Of a stretch of 6,619 nt of DNA, positions 5,236 to 6,619 are shown one piece after another; the stretch's first letter is position 1; each line of letters starts with the position of its first letter. Made by a program: the position numbers and the translations under genes. This DNA is from Rhodospirillaceae bacterium (lineage in GTDB: Bacteria > Pseudomonadota > Alphaproteobacteria > UBA828). The notes under the pieces are model-generated. The model saw nothing but the letters and a program-made list of their open reading frames with translations, was not told the DNA's origin and made no database searches. The stretch spans positions 1 through 6,619 of the forward strand of contig JAPPKP010000217.1 of the NCBI GenBank assembly GCA_028819955.1, in the 5' to 3' direction.

Positions 5236-6048
5236 TCAGCCGAACAGCATCTGCGCCGCAGCCAGCAGTTTATCAGGATGCTCCAGCGCCGGCGAATGGC
5301 CGCACCCGGCGATCACGAAGGTGTCGGCCTTGTGCAGGTGGCGGGCGAGCACTCGGGTGTTCTCCTCGCAGGGGAAGGGCCGGTCGTCGCGGCCGTGGAG
5401 CATCATCACCTGGCAGGCGAGCGCCGACAGCCGGTCGGGTGGAAGCACCGCCTCGTCAATGTAGCGCTGCTTGTCGCCCGCGAACATGCTGCGGAAGTAG
5501 GGGCCGTACTCACCATCGTGGAGGATCGCCATGCGAGCGTCGAGGAAGGCGTCGGTGATGACCGAGGGGTCGTGGACCAGGATCTCGGCCGCCTCCCGCA
5601 GCTCCTCGCGGGTCTCGGGGAAGCGCCAGCAGATCTCGGTCTCGCGGTTGGCGCGCGCGGGCGCGCCCATGGCGCCGGTGGTCATCACCCTGATAACGCG
5701 TGGATTGTCCATGGCGAGCCCGAGCGCGAGGCTCGCGGAAAGCGAATGGCCGATCACGCCGGCCTCGCCTGCGGGCAGCAGGTCCAGCACCGCCTGAGCC
5801 TGGGTCCGCCAGAGCGGCAGGTCGAAGTAGGGCTCCTCCGTCTTGCGGCCGGAGGCGCCGAAGCCGATCAGGTCGGTGGCGACGATGCGGTAGCGCGCGG
5901 CCAGCGGCTCCAGCACCAGCCGCCAGTTGCCGATGGTGCCGGCGCCGGGGCCCGAGCCGTGCAGCATCAGGATGGGGAAGCCTTCGCCCCCCTCCCAGAG
6001 GTGGACCCGGTGCCCTTCGACGTCGATATCGCGCTCGGCCAGTGCCAT
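5236..6048 (-). CDS. Alpha/beta hydrolase, meta-cleavage-product (C-C) hydrolase-like
   Basis: A complete 270-residue alpha/beta-fold hydrolase. The oxyanion-hole segment LMLHGSGPGAGT (27-38) is the HGSGPG form typical of C-C bond hydrolases such as BphD, MhpC and CarC/TodF. ATDLIGFGASGR (57-68) follows. The nucleophile elbow GHSLS holds Ser102, the acid is in HGRDDRPFP (Asp222 by comparison with MhpC-type GRNDRF), and His251 is in GCGHSPALEHP. The triad is complete and a lid region spans about 130-210. Known relatives cleave vinylogous 1,5-diketones after aromatic ring meta-cleavage, but esterases and amidases share the fold. No ring-cleavage dioxygenase is nearby, so a C-C substrate is uncertain. 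AGAGGGA precedes the ATG by a few bases. The upstream GcvT-domain gene ends 34 bp away, so co-transcription is likely. Confidence 0.9.
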   Translation of the reverse strand: MALAERDIDVEGHRVHLWEGGEGFPILMLHGSGPGAGTIGNWRLVLEPLAARYRIVATDLIGFGASGRKTEEPYFDLPLWRTQAQAVLDLLPAGEAGVIGHSLSASLALGLAMDNPRVIRVMTTGAMGAPARANRETEICWRFPETREELREAAEILVHDPSVITDAFLDARMAILHDGEYGPYFRSMFAGDKQRYIDEAVLPPDRLSALACQVMMLHGRDDRPFPCEENTRVLARHLHKADTFVIAGCGHSPALEHPDKLLAAAQMLFG

Positions 6049-6051
6049 GCT

Positions 6052-6058
6052 TCCCTCT
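6052..6058 (-). promoter_or_regulatory. Ribosome binding site of the alpha/beta hydrolase
   Basis: On the minus strand AGAGGGA lies 3 nt from the ATG at 6048; taking AGAGG as the core gives a 5-nt spacer. It confirms this start. Confidence 0.65.
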
Positions 6059-6082
6059 TAGTTCGTATTTGGCGCGCGCCGT

Positions 6083-6619
6083 TTACGCCCGCAGCCGTGT
6101 GTTGGCGGGGTCCACCGGCGAGTTGGGGACGATCCGCGCCGGGCGCCGCTCGCCCAGAATCTCGACGGCGAGCCGGCGGCCGCGCACCGCGTGGTTGCGG
6201 GCGACGTAGCCCAGCGCCAGGCTCTTGCCCACCGTGTGGCCGTAGGCGCCGGAGGTGACGCGACCGATCATGGTCTCGCCGTCGTAGATCGGCTCGTTGC
6301 CCCAGGGATCGGCGTCGTCAGCCTCCAGCTCAAGCGTCACGAAGTCTTGTGGCACGCCGGCCTCGCGCTGGGCGACCAGCGCCTTGCGGCCTACGAAATC
6401 GCCCTTGTCGAGTGCGACGAAGCGGTCCAGGCCGGCCTCGAAGGCGGAATACTCGATTGTCAGATCCTGCCCCCACATGCGGTAGGACTTCTCGATCCTG
6501 AGCGAATCCATCGCCCGCATGCCGCACTGGCCGATATCGAATTCCGCGCCCGCGCGCAGCAGTTCGAGGAAGATATGCCGCTGGTACTCCACCGGATGGT
6601 GGATTTCCCAGCCGAGCTC
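6083..6619 (-). CDS. GcvT-domain C-terminus of a dimethylglycine/sarcosine dehydrogenase-like protein (5' end outside window)
   Basis: The frame is open from the right edge and ends in TAA at 6083-6085, giving the last 178 residues. It matches the aminomethyltransferase (GcvT) fold: ELGWEIHHPVEYQRHIF at the window edge, CGMRAMDSLRIEKSYRMWGQDL (32-53), FEAGLDRFV (60-68), GDFVGRKAL (73-81), and the C-terminal barrel with VTSGAYGHTVGKSLALGYV (121-139). These signatures are found both in stand-alone GcvT and in the C-terminal half of FAD-dependent dimethylglycine/sarcosine dehydrogenases. The latter demethylate N-methylglycines and pass the C1 unit to tetrahydrofolate. The SLRIEKSYRMWGQDL wording favours the dehydrogenase type, but the FAD half is not in view. 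An internal GTG at 6592 is not a likely start because the upstream residues (GELGWE-type block) are conserved family sequence. It is the first visible gene of the minus-strand operon. Confidence 0.85.
   Translation of the reverse strand, partial: ELGWEIHHPVEYQRHIFLELLRAGAEFDIGQCGMRAMDSLRIEKSYRMWGQDLTIEYSAFEAGLDRFVALDKGDFVGRKALVAQREAGVPQDFVTLELEADDADPWGNEPIYDGETMIGRVTSGAYGHTVGKSLALGYVARNHAVRGRRLAVEILGERRPARIVPNSPVDPANTRLRA

Noticed and set aside
6071..6080. Perfect 10-bp palindrome GGCGCGCGCC
   Set aside because: It is short and made only of G and C, so likely by chance here. It has no loop and no partner structure.

Overview
This is a high-GC window with strong G/C preference at third codon positions. 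Together with the protein families present, this suggests an alphaproteobacterium (Rhodospirillales or Rhizobiales-like). That placement is inferred from style and gene content, not from a marker gene. No tRNA, rRNA, CRISPR array or transposase is visible.

Left part (1-680). The 3' end of an unrecognised plus-strand gene (Lys/Ala/Glu-rich, then a Pro/Ser-rich tail) stops at 400. Its last third carries the most unusual signal in the window: an AATCCC-like hexamer recurring every 10 bp across about 110 bp, in two phased blocks. It is read in all three codon positions, so a peptide repeat cannot explain it. A 280-bp gene-free stretch follows, with a 20-bp direct repeat, a cluster of GC-rich hairpins and an AGAGCGTTTCCGT-type palindrome.

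Middle (681-1613). One plus-strand gene encodes a PF07090/DUF1355-type putative glutamine amidotransferase-like protein that seems to lack the nucleophilic Cys. The same palindrome family occurs on both sides of it, and the downstream copy contains the gene's stop codon. The convergent 165-bp intergenic region is full of hairpins.

Right part (1614-6619). Five minus-strand genes form a probable catabolic operon. In transcription order they are: a GcvT-domain C-terminus of a dimethylglycine/sarcosine dehydrogenase-like protein (5' end outside the window), an alpha/beta hydrolase resembling meta-cleavage-product C-C hydrolases, a binuclear-metal amidohydrolase, an M20D amidohydrolase/deacylase, and a PhyH-type Fe(II)/2-oxoglutarate dioxygenase starting 1 nt (GTG) or 19 nt (ATG) after the M20D stop. 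The set of oxidative N-demethylation/C1 transfer, two amide-bond hydrolases, a C-C or ester hydrolase and a hydroxylase suggests stepwise breakdown of an N-methylated or N-acylated small molecule. The substrate cannot be read from sequence alone.
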